Below, in pieces: positions 1 through 8,571 of a DNA stretch of 32,774 nt (positions within the stretch are counted from its first letter, which is position 1; the number at the start of each line of letters is the position of its first letter). Under the pieces are notes generated by a model. It did not search any database. It saw only the letters and a program-made list of their open reading frames with translations, and was not told the origin of the DNA. The stretch is from Candidatus Portiera sp. (GTDB lineage: Bacteria; Pseudomonadota; Gammaproteobacteria; CBDBNL01; JAAOII01): positions 1-32,774 of the forward strand of contig JAAOII010000113.1 in the NCBI GenBank assembly GCA_015163845.1. Direction: 5' to 3'. The position numbers and the translations under genes are program-made.

Positions 1-578
1 GTCAAAGCATAATTAAAGAGTTCAACCAAGGCATAACTGATGAAATGTCTAAACTACACATGAGTTGTCGTTTCGCTACCAAGTTTGCCTATAAAGAAAA
101 TCTTGCTCCTTCAGGAGATAGTGATGTGGAGTTCTTATTGTCAACCAGCCCCAGTGGTAAATTGCTACCTCTCAAAGATATTGCTTCGGGTGGTGAATTA
201 TCTCGAGCATCCTTAGCTATTAGCAAAGTTGTTGCCCAGAACTCACAAGTCCCTTGTTTAATCTTTGATGAGGCAGATAGCGGCATAGGAGGCAAGATAG
301 CCGCAAGAGTAGGGCAAAGTTTGGCTGAGTTAGGTAAGGATGCACAAATTATTAGCATAACCCATCAGCCGCAGACAGCTGTCTATGCTGACAATCATTA
401 TGCAGTGGCTAAGTCCCATGATGGCACTACTACTATTAGCAAGATTAAACTTCTCAATCAAGAAGAGCGACTTGAAGAAATTGCTAGAATGCTCAGTGGC
501 GAGAAGATGGAACAAGATGCCCTTGATTATGCAACCAAGATGATAGACCAAGCAATTCTCAATGTTGATAGACACTAA
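1..578 (+). CDS. recN: RecN, DNA repair ATPase (C-terminal part, 5' truncated)
   Basis: The reading frame is open from base 3 of the window, so this is the 3' end of a gene whose start lies outside; the first internal ATG is at 45. RecN is an SMC-like ATPase acting in double-strand-break repair. The visible C-terminal head has the ABC signature SGGELSR, then a Walker B with LIFDEADSGIGG, then the switch-histidine region ITHQPQTA (usually THLPQ in RecN). About 190 residues are present of a protein that is normally about 550. The stop at 576-578 lies just before the preferred start of radC at 592. Family assignment is secure. No regulation can be seen because the promoter is outside the window. 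Confidence 0.92.
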   Translation, partial: QSIIKEFNQGITDEMSKLHMSCRFATKFAYKENLAPSGDSDVEFLLSTSPSGKLLPLKDIASGGELSRASLAISKVVAQNSQVPCLIFDEADSGIGGKIAARVGQSLAELGKDAQIISITHQPQTAVYADNHYAVAKSHDGTTTISKIKLLNQEERLEEIARMLSGEKMEQDALDYATKMIDQAILNVDRH

Positions 579-591
579 TATAAAACCAGAA

Positions 592-1326
592 ATGCATAGT
601 TTTATCCGACTGTTCAATAATGACTTTTTAAGCCAGCCGTTAATTGCCAAGCGGAAGGAGATTTGGCGTAATAAAGAAGATGCTCCACGTGAAAAGCTTA
701 TGAAAAAGGGAGTTGAGTTCCTTAGCGACAGTGAACTACTAGCTATTTTTCTAAGAGTTGGTTATAAAGGTAAAAATGTTATGGAATTAGCTCAAGACGT
801 TATTGCCACCAAGGGCTTATCTTGGCTACTCACTGCAAACTCTAAGGAGTTCTGTGACTATAAGGGCTTGGGACCGTCACACTATGTGCAATTACGTGCG
901 GTTATGGAGTTGGCAAGACGCTATCTAGAGGAGGTAATGTTACGTCAGTCCGAATCACTTAACTCACCAACTAAGATAAAAAACTTCCTCTGCCACCGCT
1001 TAGGTGATAGCACACGGGAAGTATTTGCTTGCCTGTTCATGGACAACAAGAATAGAGTTATAGAATACAAAGAACTTTTCAGTGGCACCATTGACTCTGC
1101 CAATGTCTATCCACGCGAAATCATTCGCCATGCTTTGCAAGTAAATGCTGCTGGTTTGGTGGTAGTTCATAACCATCCTTCAGGATCGGTCAAACCAAGT
1201 GTGGCAGACAAGCATATAACTGGAGTCATAAAGGATGCTTGCGAATTGATGGAAATTCGCCTGCTGGATCATATAATCGTTAGTGGCAACAAGTCATTAT
1301 CCTTCCTAGAAGACGGCCTTTTATAG
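592..1326 (+). CDS. radC: RadC-family JAB/MPN domain protein
   Basis: This is a RadC (UPF0758) family protein of about 244 residues. It has an N-terminal helix-hairpin-helix-like region (APREKL, LSDSELLAIFLR, YKGLGPSHY) and a C-terminal JAB1/MPN metalloprotease-like domain with HNHPSG and a downstream Asp (SVADKH), the JAMM zinc ligands. Its biochemical role is unsettled; the old DNA repair assignment is doubtful, and the family often occurs near mobile DNA. An ATG at 562 would overlap recN by 17 bases. I prefer ATG 592 because a TATAAA hexamer at 579-584 ends seven bases before it. The N-terminus is still somewhat longer than in E. coli RadC. It lies directly upstream of the restriction-modification locus. 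Confidence 0.88.
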   Translation: MHSFIRLFNNDFLSQPLIAKRKEIWRNKEDAPREKLMKKGVEFLSDSELLAIFLRVGYKGKNVMELAQDVIATKGLSWLLTANSKEFCDYKGLGPSHYVQLRAVMELARRYLEEVMLRQSESLNSPTKIKNFLCHRLGDSTREVFACLFMDNKNRVIEYKELFSGTIDSANVYPREIIRHALQVNAAGLVVVHNHPSGSVKPSVADKHITGVIKDACELMEIRLLDHIIVSGNKSLSFLEDGLL

Positions 1327-1372
1327 TCCCCCTTATATAAATATCTAGTACAAATATTTAGAGCATCTTTTA

Positions 1373-2953
1373 ATGGTTAATAATAAAGTAAGAAGAAAGA
1401 CCAACTGGAAACCATATAATGAAGGGGAAAAGCATGATAAGTCCATGTGGGATTCTCCCAAAGATGGACCTCAAGTTCTTTATAAACAATTACCTATAGT
1501 ACTTCAAGTATTAAAGCAACATCACAATAAAAACAAACATACTATTTTTAAAGAAATTAATAAAAAATTTGAAGCAGAAGGAGCATCATCTCCGAGATTG
1601 AGTGATAGCAGAATAGGTACAATAATAGCACTTGGAAGAAAGTTAGGCCTAATCAAAAAGGAGAACTTTGAATTAACAAATGCTGGAATCACGAGCATCA
1701 GTGCAGATTATCTAAGCATAATTCAACAACAATATATTAAGTTGGTCTTTGATAATCCTATATTAAAGAATAGCAACGACATAGAAATATTTCCAATAAT
1801 TGCCCTAATGGAAATATTAATAGAAACAAATGATCTCAGTATTGAGGAGGTGGCTATCTTCATATTTTCTGAATTAAAAAATAGAGAACAAATACCTGAA
1901 ACGATTAAGAATATCTCTAAATTTAGAAAACTAGATAAAGAGTCACGAGAAGAACTTATTAATGACTTTAAACACACTCACAAGGGAAATATTACATTGA
2001 CTAAGGCATCTAGCGTAACATACTTGTTCAGCAATCTTTCAAGGATAAGTTTATTTTATGTTTATGATAAACGGATTAAGCTATCAAGCACAGATGAAGC
2101 AAAAAAGATTATAGAAAAATATAAAAACAAATCACACTTTAAATTTAAGGATCATGAACTGCTATATTGGGATGCCTATTATGGCAATACAGCAATTCAT
2201 TTTCCGCCTAAGGAAGTAACTTTTAAATTTGCAGATAATAATTTTGAGGCATATCTATTAATAAAAAATGATATCTATAAAACAGATCTAATTAAAGTAG
2301 AGGATGAAATAACTATTCCTGTTTTTGATGAGCTAACCAACATATTAGAAGTTTATAACTTGCAGTATGAAAATCAGCAATATGTTAAGAAATTTAAACC
2401 CTATGAAATAAAATCCGTAGAATTATTAGCACTTGAATTTAGTTCTCAATACCCCATAGCTGATCTATTAGAGTATTACAAAGGCAGTGAGATTTATCCT
2501 GTTTTGTCTAGGATGCTTCGTTACAAAGAAAGAAATGTAAACTCTAACTTAAGGGGTGGTAGATTTGAAAACTTAGTTTATGAGTTTCTAAAAGAAGGAC
2601 TCACTTCTATGAAGGTTAATTGGAACGGCAGGATTGACAAAGATGGAATAGCTAAACCAGCAACTGGCGGACAATCAGATATAGTGGTAGAAAGCAATGA
2701 GTATTTTTATGTCGTTGAGACAACTACGATGAAGCACCGCTCAGGCATAGAAAGTGCTGAGACATTCAGTTTATCTAGACATGCCAAGGAGTTTCTTGAT
2801 AAAGGTAAAAAAGTTAAGATAGTGCTCATCGCCCCGGTAAAATATCAATCTATAACTAATGATATGGAGCGGATGGTTTCTAATTTAGGAATAGAATATC
2901 AGAGTATTGATATAGACGAATTAATTAGCAGCCACGGCAAAATTTTCATCTAG
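1373..2953 (+). CDS. Type IIS restriction endonuclease, AlwI/BstNBI-like
   Basis: A 526-residue protein laid out like the AlwI/N.BstNBI/N.BspD6I family. The N-terminus has Lys/Trp-rich DNA-binding sequence and a winged-helix-like segment ending LTNAG (about 101-105), followed by a long helical middle. The C-terminal nuclease domain starts at GGRFE (E399). It continues with SDIVVE (D436), VVETTT (E449), E463 and SRH (H470). The spacings 37, 13, 14 and 7 closely follow the active-site Glu/Asp/Glu/Glu/His pattern I recall for N.BspD6I, and the E463-to-H470 stretch resembles the ESEPVTRH region of BstNBI. The protein probably cuts at a fixed distance from an asymmetric site; the site cannot be read from sequence. 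Two methyltransferase genes converge on it, and the 3' ends overlap by 33 bases. The gene is clearly A+T-rich. Nickase rather than nuclease activity is possible. Confidence 0.77.
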   Translation: MVNNKVRRKTNWKPYNEGEKHDKSMWDSPKDGPQVLYKQLPIVLQVLKQHHNKNKHTIFKEINKKFEAEGASSPRLSDSRIGTIIALGRKLGLIKKENFELTNAGITSISADYLSIIQQQYIKLVFDNPILKNSNDIEIFPIIALMEILIETNDLSIEEVAIFIFSELKNREQIPETIKNISKFRKLDKESREELINDFKHTHKGNITLTKASSVTYLFSNLSRISLFYVYDKRIKLSSTDEAKKIIEKYKNKSHFKFKDHELLYWDAYYGNTAIHFPPKEVTFKFADNNFEAYLLIKNDIYKTDLIKVEDEITIPVFDELTNILEVYNLQYENQQYVKKFKPYEIKSVELLALEFSSQYPIADLLEYYKGSEIYPVLSRMLRYKERNVNSNLRGGRFENLVYEFLKEGLTSMKVNWNGRIDKDGIAKPATGGQSDIVVESNEYFYVVETTTMKHRSGIESAETFSLSRHAKEFLDKGKKVKIVLIAPVKYQSITNDMERMVSNLGIEYQSIDIDELISSHGKIFI

Positions 2954-3637
2954 TGCAGCGACACGTTCTTTAGCGTCTTGGCAGAATTGTTCATCTAATT
3001 CAAAACCTATATATTCCCTACCTAAAGCTTTACAGGCAACTGCCGTAGTCCCATAGCCCATAAAAGGATCTAAAACAATACTCTTATCGGGGAAGCATTG
3101 CAAAATATCAGTTACCATCTTTTCTGGGAATTGTCTTGTGTGGTTAACATTTGTCCCCACTGGCCTCCATTCTTGCCAGTTAAAGACATCACTATGCTTT
3201 ATTATGTTATTTAATTTAGTAGTTTTTAATTTGGTTAGCCAATAGATCCTTTCAGTGAAAGGATAAAATCTGATTTTATCAAAATTTTGACTTCTATTTA
3301 TCCAAACTATTTCCTGCTTAATTATAAAGTCGGTCTTGAATAACCACTCATAAGGAGAAATTTGTTTGCCATCTTTTATCCTGTTTTTATGATTATAAAA
3401 AAATGAGCCGTCATCTTTTAGTACTCTAAATATTTCTTGAATAACTTTAATTTGCCACTCTTGATATTCATTTTCTGGCATAGCATCTTTATATGATGAA
3501 TGGAGTTTAGTGCCTGTATGATGGTTATTCCCTAAGTTGTAGGGGGGAGATGTTATGGCAAGGTCTATGGAATTATCTTTGAGTTGTCCAAGACCTTCAA
3601 GAACATCAAGGCAGTAGATATCATTTGTTGCTAACAC
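2921..3637 (-). CDS. DNA methyltransferase 1 of the RM locus (beta-type motif order)
   Basis: A 238-residue SAM-dependent DNA methyltransferase. Catalytic motif IV is TSPPYN (residues 29-34), and the SAM-binding motif I is near the C-terminus at DPFMGYGTT (190-198), followed by YIGFELD. This IV-before-I order is the beta arrangement. An SPPY core is most often seen in N4-cytosine enzymes but also in some N6-adenine enzymes, so the modified base is uncertain. The start is GTG (3635-3637), which overlaps the stop of the other methyltransferase by seven bases, so the two are translationally coupled. The last 33 bases overlap the end of the endonuclease gene on the opposite strand. It probably protects one strand of the asymmetric site cut by the adjacent endonuclease. 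Confidence 0.85.
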   Translation of the reverse strand: MLATNDIYCLDVLEGLGQLKDNSIDLAITSPPYNLGNNHHTGTKLHSSYKDAMPENEYQEWQIKVIQEIFRVLKDDGSFFYNHKNRIKDGKQISPYEWLFKTDFIIKQEIVWINRSQNFDKIRFYPFTERIYWLTKLKTTKLNNIIKHSDVFNWQEWRPVGTNVNHTRQFPEKMVTDILQCFPDKSIVLDPFMGYGTTAVACKALGREYIGFELDEQFCQDAKERVAALDENFAVAAN

Positions 3638-4857
3638 TTCTGCAAATATACTAAGCTTTCTCTTAATTTTTCTGAGTTAGTGATCTTTTTTTGTTGCTGA
3701 GGGCTAGTATTCAATTTCCGGGCGACATCTAATTTGATGCACTTAAACCCCATACTCTCTCCTATGACGGCTAATATTTCATCCGTTGGTATAACAACTC
3801 TACCATAAGCAGAATTACCTACGATAATAACACAATGCCCTCCCTTTTTTAATACCTTGTGAACATTGCGAAGGACCTTCTGCATATCTGAGAAATAACT
3901 ATCCACCATGTCTGGTATCTTTGGACTCCAAATATCTTGATGTCTAATAGCAGTGATATATTTCTGTATCATCTGCATGCCTTTTTCTGGCACAATTTCT
4001 TTGTTTAGATGGGAGGTTAAGCTGCTATTTCTAATATTCTTTAGATCAGAGTATGCATTTACAAAACCACCAAACCATAATTCAACCTTATATATCTCTG
4101 TATAATCAAAACAATTTAAGTAAGGCGGGGAAAAGACACTAAGTGCTGCAGAGTTTTTGTGTTCTTCTAGGAAATCACTAGCAATATTTCTACAATCTCC
4201 AAATACCACTTTATTGTTAGAATCTGCAACTTGACCATCTACTATATCTTCCAGCATTTGTTCAACTTTATTAGAGAATGCTGTAATAAATTGCTCTGGT
4301 TTCTTCCTTGGCGGATATCTCAAACCATTACCATCCTTCTTAGCAAAACCACATCTCTCAAGAACCGATAAAAATGCGATCAAGTAAAAGTTTCTAATTT
4401 TCTCATCTCGTATTCCTAAGATAACTTGGCGATATCTTAAAATACTATCTAATTGACTGCCAAAAACTTTATCAGCAATAGACAATCCAACTCTCTGAAC
4501 CTTTTGGACTTTGGATGATCTGTTTTTGATGATACTTTTATATTTATAAATCTTCTGGATACTTGATGAATCATAAGTGGCAATCTTTGTTTTTGTAAGA
4601 GTATAAAGGAATGGATTGACTTCAAACCCTAAAAAGTTTATGCCTTTTTCCTTTGCTGTTAACAAAGTAGTTCCGCACCCACTGAAAGGATCAAAGACCT
4701 TACCTTCTTTTATTTTTAACTCGCTCATCAAGTCGCTTACTAATTTAGAGGAATAACCTTCCTTTAAATTAAACCAACTATGGATTGGCAAATTCATATT
4801 TCCTGAAAAATTAACTAGGTTGCCATACTCGGGCTGGGAAGTGATAGGGATGTGCAT
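3631..4857 (-). CDS. DNA methyltransferase 2 of the RM locus
   Basis: A 408-residue SAM-dependent DNA methyltransferase. Motif I is N-terminal (DPFSGCGTT, 56-64, followed by FLGFEVNP), and the catalytic motif is central (FSPPYLN, about 242-248). A later block, KVLKKGGHCVIIVGNS, is typical of these enzymes. The motif order is opposite to methyltransferase 1, so the pair are not recent duplicates. Having two different methyltransferases fits an asymmetric recognition sequence, where each strand needs its own enzyme. It is the first gene of a two-gene operon. A TATAAT on the - strand (4868-4873) lies ten bases before the ATG, giving an almost leaderless transcript. The modified base is not determined. 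Confidence 0.85.
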   Translation of the reverse strand: MHIPITSQPEYGNLVNFSGNMNLPIHSWFNLKEGYSSKLVSDLMSELKIKEGKVFDPFSGCGTTLLTAKEKGINFLGFEVNPFLYTLTKTKIATYDSSSIQKIYKYKSIIKNRSSKVQKVQRVGLSIADKVFGSQLDSILRYRQVILGIRDEKIRNFYLIAFLSVLERCGFAKKDGNGLRYPPRKKPEQFITAFSNKVEQMLEDIVDGQVADSNNKVVFGDCRNIASDFLEEHKNSAALSVFSPPYLNCFDYTEIYKVELWFGGFVNAYSDLKNIRNSSLTSHLNKEIVPEKGMQMIQKYITAIRHQDIWSPKIPDMVDSYFSDMQKVLRNVHKVLKKGGHCVIIVGNSAYGRVVIPTDEILAVIGESMGFKCIKLDVARKLNTSPQQQKKITNSEKLRESLVYLQKC

Positions 4858-5184
4858 ATTAAATAATATTATAGGTCATTTTTTCTGATTTTGATTCTTT
4901 CAGGTTTTCTATTGGTATGAAAAGTGAGAGTAACTTGATAGTGAGTGAGAAAGATGCCCTAAATAGACGAAATTAAAAATTTTGATTTTATTGCAAAAAT
5001 ATTCAATTTACGACCTAAATAAATATTTTATGCTAATCTGCAATTAATGATATTAGTTAATTTAGAAAACATTAGAGATTGAAATGGACGTTATAACTCC
5101 ACGCATTCTTGGTATAACAAACGTTAAAAATGTTTTCTTAACAATCTTATATCATATTATTATTTACAAACAAGGAAATTAATT
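4858..5184. other. Divergent intergenic region between methyltransferase 2 and the peroxidase gene
   Basis: A 327-base A+T-rich spacer without a convincing gene. It must carry the methyltransferase operon promoter (TATAAT at 4868-4873, - strand) and the peroxidase promoter. On the + strand it ends with a Shine-Dalgarno-like AAGGA about ten bases before the peroxidase ATG. I see no RNA gene, clear operator, or controller-protein box of the type found in many RM loci. Confidence 0.5.
4868..4873 (-). promoter_or_regulatory. Predicted -10 element for the methyltransferase operon
   Basis: The - strand reads TATAAT ending ten bases before the methyltransferase 2 ATG. Transcription would start about four bases before the ATG, leaving no room for a Shine-Dalgarno site. 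No good -35 hexamer is visible 17 bases upstream. Confidence 0.45.
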
Positions 5185-6735
5185 ATGACAGAACATGAAA
5201 ATAAATTAGAATCTAAAGATTTTATTAATATAGCAGGAAAAGGATTCACTGAAGATTATAGTGTAGCAGATTTCAATGCTATAGGAGCATCTATGATAGG
5301 TGATGGTAGTAGCATTGATAGGGCAGATTGGAGTATAGCAGCAGGATATACCTATTTGGGACAGTTCATAGATCATGATATAACCCATACAAATGGTGAA
5401 GAAAATAGAAATACTGCTCAGTTGGACTTAGATAGCTTATACCCCAAGAATGAAAACGACACAACAATAAAAGATGGTAAATTCCTCTTGGGAGATCATG
5501 GAGGTTCAAATATAGGAGGAGACCTTCGCCGCGATATTAATTTCCATGCAATGATTCCAGACCATCGTAACGATGAGAATATTATTATTGCATCTATTCA
5601 TCTAACTTTCCAAAAGTTTCATAATATTTTAGTTAATCAAGGGAATAGTTTTAATCAGGCAAAAGTAATAGTTATGGATCATTACCATGCAATAGTAGCA
5701 TATGATTTTGTCCGTAAGTTAACTGATCTTAACCAGGACCAAATATCTAATATTATTGATAGACAAGAAAAAAGATTTATCTACACAGAAGATATGGTGA
5801 GAATGAACGGAGGTCCTTTCATACCTACAGAGTTCTCTGGTGCTTGTTATCGTTTTGGCCATACCATGGTGCGTTCAAACTATGATTTCAATGATAATTT
5901 TTCGAAGGGCACTCTTTCCAAACCTCCTCTATTCTTTGGCTTTCCAGGTGGAAGACCTGACTTCAATCTTGTTGGAAGTGATGGAAAACCTTTCCCAACA
6001 AGTGATGCGCGCAGCCATAAAATCACTTCTGTATGGGTATTATCTGGTACTGCAACTTTGTTCGAAGGTGGTAAAAAACTTCAGTCATTAGAAAGGTTTT
6101 TTGAAAAAGGAAAGAATAAAAGAAATTCAGCCGGAGTTATTGATACAAATTTATCCGATGTGATGGGAAATCTTCAAGTAAGTAAGACAGCAAAGAAAGA
6201 CACGGTCTTAACGGATATTGATAAGTTTAATATAGCATCAAGAAATTTACAAAGAGGACAATCTCTTGGATTAGTTAGTGGTCAAGAATTTGCCCAATTC
6301 GTAAAAGAAAAAAGTAAGGGAAAGGTAAACCCATTGTCTGATGAAAAAATACAAGAGGTTATAGAAAACTTAGCTTCTAGATCTGAAGAAAAAATTTCTG
6401 ATGCATTAAAGAAAAAATTAATATCAAATACTCCTCTATGGTTATATACCTTGGCAGAGGCAGAAGCAGCAGAGGTAGGAACAGGAGCACGATTAGGTCC
6501 CATAGCAAGTAGATGTGTTGCCGAAGTGATATTAGGACTCTTAATGGATGATACTATGAATGTTGACTCCATTAGGAATACTAGTCAATCTAGAAAGAAT
6601 GCTCCATATAATCTAAATGAGCCAAATGAGCCAAATAAATGGAAATCTTCTATAATTCAAAACAAAGAAGCAAGAGATATAGAAATGCTTGATATCATTA
6701 AATTTGTCAATAAAAATCATAATAAGGTGCTCTAA
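5185..6735 (+). CDS. Animal-type (peroxidase-cyclooxygenase superfamily) haem peroxidase
   Basis: A 516-residue haem peroxidase of the animal/myeloperoxidase superfamily. QFIDHDITH (about 60-68) carries the distal His64 inside the DHD motif. RNDE (128-131) matches the catalytic Arg and the haem-linked Glu of the R-x-x-E pattern, followed by the conserved HN (146-147). CYRFGHTMVR holds the proximal His226. No signal peptide is visible, so it is cytosolic or leaves by another route. Bacterial members are scattered and their substrates mostly unknown; halide or organic oxidation is possible. It has a clear Shine-Dalgarno (AAGGA) unlike the core genes here, consistent with acquisition by transfer. 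It stands alone, downstream of the RM locus and upstream of the lysis-like genes. Confidence 0.88.
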   Translation: MTEHENKLESKDFINIAGKGFTEDYSVADFNAIGASMIGDGSSIDRADWSIAAGYTYLGQFIDHDITHTNGEENRNTAQLDLDSLYPKNENDTTIKDGKFLLGDHGGSNIGGDLRRDINFHAMIPDHRNDENIIIASIHLTFQKFHNILVNQGNSFNQAKVIVMDHYHAIVAYDFVRKLTDLNQDQISNIIDRQEKRFIYTEDMVRMNGGPFIPTEFSGACYRFGHTMVRSNYDFNDNFSKGTLSKPPLFFGFPGGRPDFNLVGSDGKPFPTSDARSHKITSVWVLSGTATLFEGGKKLQSLERFFEKGKNKRNSAGVIDTNLSDVMGNLQVSKTAKKDTVLTDIDKFNIASRNLQRGQSLGLVSGQEFAQFVKEKSKGKVNPLSDEKIQEVIENLASRSEEKISDALKKKLISNTPLWLYTLAEAEAAEVGTGARLGPIASRCVAEVILGLLMDDTMNVDSIRNTSQSRKNAPYNLNEPNEPNKWKSSIIQNKEARDIEMLDIIKFVNKNHNKVL

Positions 6736-6816
6736 AACAAACCAGATGGGATAATTAATAGAGAAACTTTATTCTTACAATATATTTAACTAGCTGTTTA
6801 TTTGTAATAAAAAGGT

Positions 6817-7329
6817 ATGAATAACACAGAATCATTATTAAATAATAATCCTAAGGTTAAGCTACTCTGGAAGCATGAGTCAAAGCTCATGAGTTTATGC
6901 GGGAAACCGATGGGTGGTAACAAGGGGAAGTTCATGTCCATTTATGCTACTACAATAGGCAATAAAATATACATGCCAAAGGGTTGGTGGGATATTGTTG
7001 ATGAGCAGCAAAGACTTATTTTATTACGTCACGAATTAATCCATGTTAAACAAATGGCAAAATACTCGGTTCCTATTTTCTTTTTCTTGTATATATTTGT
7101 TCCATTTCCTATAGGCATTGGATACTTTCGTGCCAAGTTTGAAAAAGAGGGCTATGCTGAAACCTTGAAAGCACAGTATGAATATTGGGGTGAGAGTAGC
7201 ATCACGTCTATTGAATGCCGGGAATGGATTATTGAACAGTTTGTTGGATCTGCTTATGGGTGGATGTGGCCTTTCAAGAAGTCCATGCACAAATGGTATG
7301 ATAAAACTATCCAAGAAATTCTACATTAG
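6817..7329 (+). CDS. Putative HExxH zinc metallopeptidase, membrane-associated
   Basis: I do not recognise a named family. The 170-residue protein has an HELIH motif (72-76), the zinc site of gluzincin-type peptidases, and an EKEGYAE segment (109-115) where a third Glu ligand could lie. Between them is one hydrophobic stretch, FFFLYIFVPFPIGIGYF (about 88-104). The C-terminus is Trp- and Lys-rich. It precedes the holin-like and amidase genes on the same strand by 83 bases and may belong to the same module, for example as an envelope peptidase. It has only a weak AAGG next to the start. Catalytic activity is an inference from the motif. Confidence 0.6.
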   Translation: MNNTESLLNNNPKVKLLWKHESKLMSLCGKPMGGNKGKFMSIYATTIGNKIYMPKGWWDIVDEQQRLILLRHELIHVKQMAKYSVPIFFFLYIFVPFPIGIGYFRAKFEKEGYAETLKAQYEYWGESSITSIECREWIIEQFVGSAYGWMWPFKKSMHKWYDKTIQEILH

Positions 7330-7412
7330 TGTTTGTTGATAGCATTATGAATATAGCATAGCTTTGCAATAGCAACGAATTACAATTAATAAGCAACCAA
7401 GAGGAAATTACT

Positions 7413-7850
7413 ATGCTAAATAAACTAATAGAACCCTTAGCCAAAGGAGTATTTGGCTTGATAGACAAACTTCATTTGTCTAAGCAGGAGAAGTTACAGT
7501 TCAAAGAAAGAATGCAATCAATGGTGCTGGATCATCAAAAGGAAGTAGAGAAAACTCTCCAAGAGCAAGCTCGTTCTACTGCTGATATCATAGTAGCTGA
7601 AGTTAAGCAAGATGATAAGTATACTAAAAGAGCCAGACCAACAGTTATATATGTAGGTATTATATTAATCATCTGGGGCTATGTTATTGCCCCTCTACTC
7701 AATGGTTATTATGGTGCAGGCATTGTAATTGAAATACCTGATTTCTTTTGGCATTCTTGGGCTGCTATTGTTGCAGTTTATGCTGGTGGCCGTAGTTATG
7801 AAAAGAGTAAGAAACTAATTCCTGGTTCAGATTCAGAAGGAGTGGGATAA
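7413..7850 (+). CDS. Holin-like membrane protein (3TM-holin-type)
   Basis: A 145-residue protein with an amphipathic, charged N-terminal half (KQEKLQFKERMQS, about 24-36, likely coiled). Two hydrophobic segments follow: PTVIYVGIILIIWGYVIA (about 76-93) and FFWHSWAAIVAVYAGG (about 112-127). The tail is charged. This matches the layout of the phage/GTA holin family that has an N-terminal helical region and C-terminal membrane helices. It has a good Shine-Dalgarno (GAGGAAA) and its TAA overlaps the amidase ATG by one base (TAATG), as in phage lysis cassettes. Its C-terminal half resembles the small membrane protein at 8572. A holin role is inferred from size, topology and coupling to an endolysin. 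Confidence 0.7.
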   Translation: MLNKLIEPLAKGVFGLIDKLHLSKQEKLQFKERMQSMVLDHQKEVEKTLQEQARSTADIIVAEVKQDDKYTKRARPTVIYVGIILIIWGYVIAPLLNGYYGAGIVIEIPDFFWHSWAAIVAVYAGGRSYEKSKKLIPGSDSEGVG

Positions 7851-8542
7851 TGGTTGATAAGATAGTTAACGTAAGCAAACTTAATATTAGAAATTATCCC
7901 AAAGGATCTTTGCAGGGATATATCAAATCTGGAACTGAAGTAGAGGTATTTGAAGAAAAGAGTGGTTGGTCAAAGATAAAAACAACTGCATGGGTAATGA
8001 GCGATTATCTGCGCGATCTTCCAGAATCAGAAACTGTGAGTGGTGAAGTTATAAAGAGAATTGTAATCCACTGCTCAGCTACAAAACCAGATTATAATGC
8101 AACTGCAGAGGATATTAAGAAATGGCATACCGACCCCGTATTCAAAGGTGGACGAGGTTGGTCTCGTGCTGGCTATCATTGGGTAATAGAACGTGAACCA
8201 TGTCGTGTGGTGCCGTTGGTAGCTATGAATGATGACGAAGTTTTAGAATCATGGGAAATATCTAATGGAGTTAGAGGGTATAACAAGGACTCCATCCACG
8301 TCTGCTATGTTGGTGGATTAAATGAAAAGGGACGTCCCGCTGATAATATAACTCCTGAGCAAACAGAGGAATTAGTTGCATTATTGCAATCTTTAGTTCA
8401 AACTCGCCCAAACTTACAGCACATTGTTGGGCACACTGATCTTTACCCACTAAAGGCATGTCCATCATTTGATGTTGCAAAGTTTCTACATAAGAATCTT
8501 TCGCAGGATTTGGCTAAGAAGTATGCTTTACCTTTAAGATAG
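7850..8542 (+). CDS. Endolysin: SH3-like domain plus N-acetylmuramoyl-L-alanine amidase
   Basis: A 230-residue peptidoglycan amidase. Residues 1-58 form a bacterial SH3-like domain (KLNIRNYP, SGTEVEVFE, WSKIKTTAWVMSDYL), probably for cell-wall binding. Residues 68-215 form an Amidase_2/T7-lysozyme-like domain with zinc ligands H74 (VIHCSAT), H195 (VGHTDLYP) and C204 (KACPSF). Tyr109 (AGYHWVIER) and Lys202 match the catalytic Tyr and Lys of T7 lysozyme, so the enzyme should be active. No signal peptide is present, so release would need the neighbouring holin. A strong Shine-Dalgarno (AAGGAGTG) lies in the end of the holin gene, and translation is coupled through TAATG. The N-terminal SH3 is unusual for this short amidase type. 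Confidence 0.88.
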   Translation: MVDKIVNVSKLNIRNYPKGSLQGYIKSGTEVEVFEEKSGWSKIKTTAWVMSDYLRDLPESETVSGEVIKRIVIHCSATKPDYNATAEDIKKWHTDPVFKGGRGWSRAGYHWVIEREPCRVVPLVAMNDDEVLESWEISNGVRGYNKDSIHVCYVGGLNEKGRPADNITPEQTEELVALLQSLVQTRPNLQHIVGHTDLYPLKACPSFDVAKFLHKNLSQDLAKKYALPLR

Positions 8543-8571
8543 CTGAAAATAACTGAAAATAGTTTAAGAAA

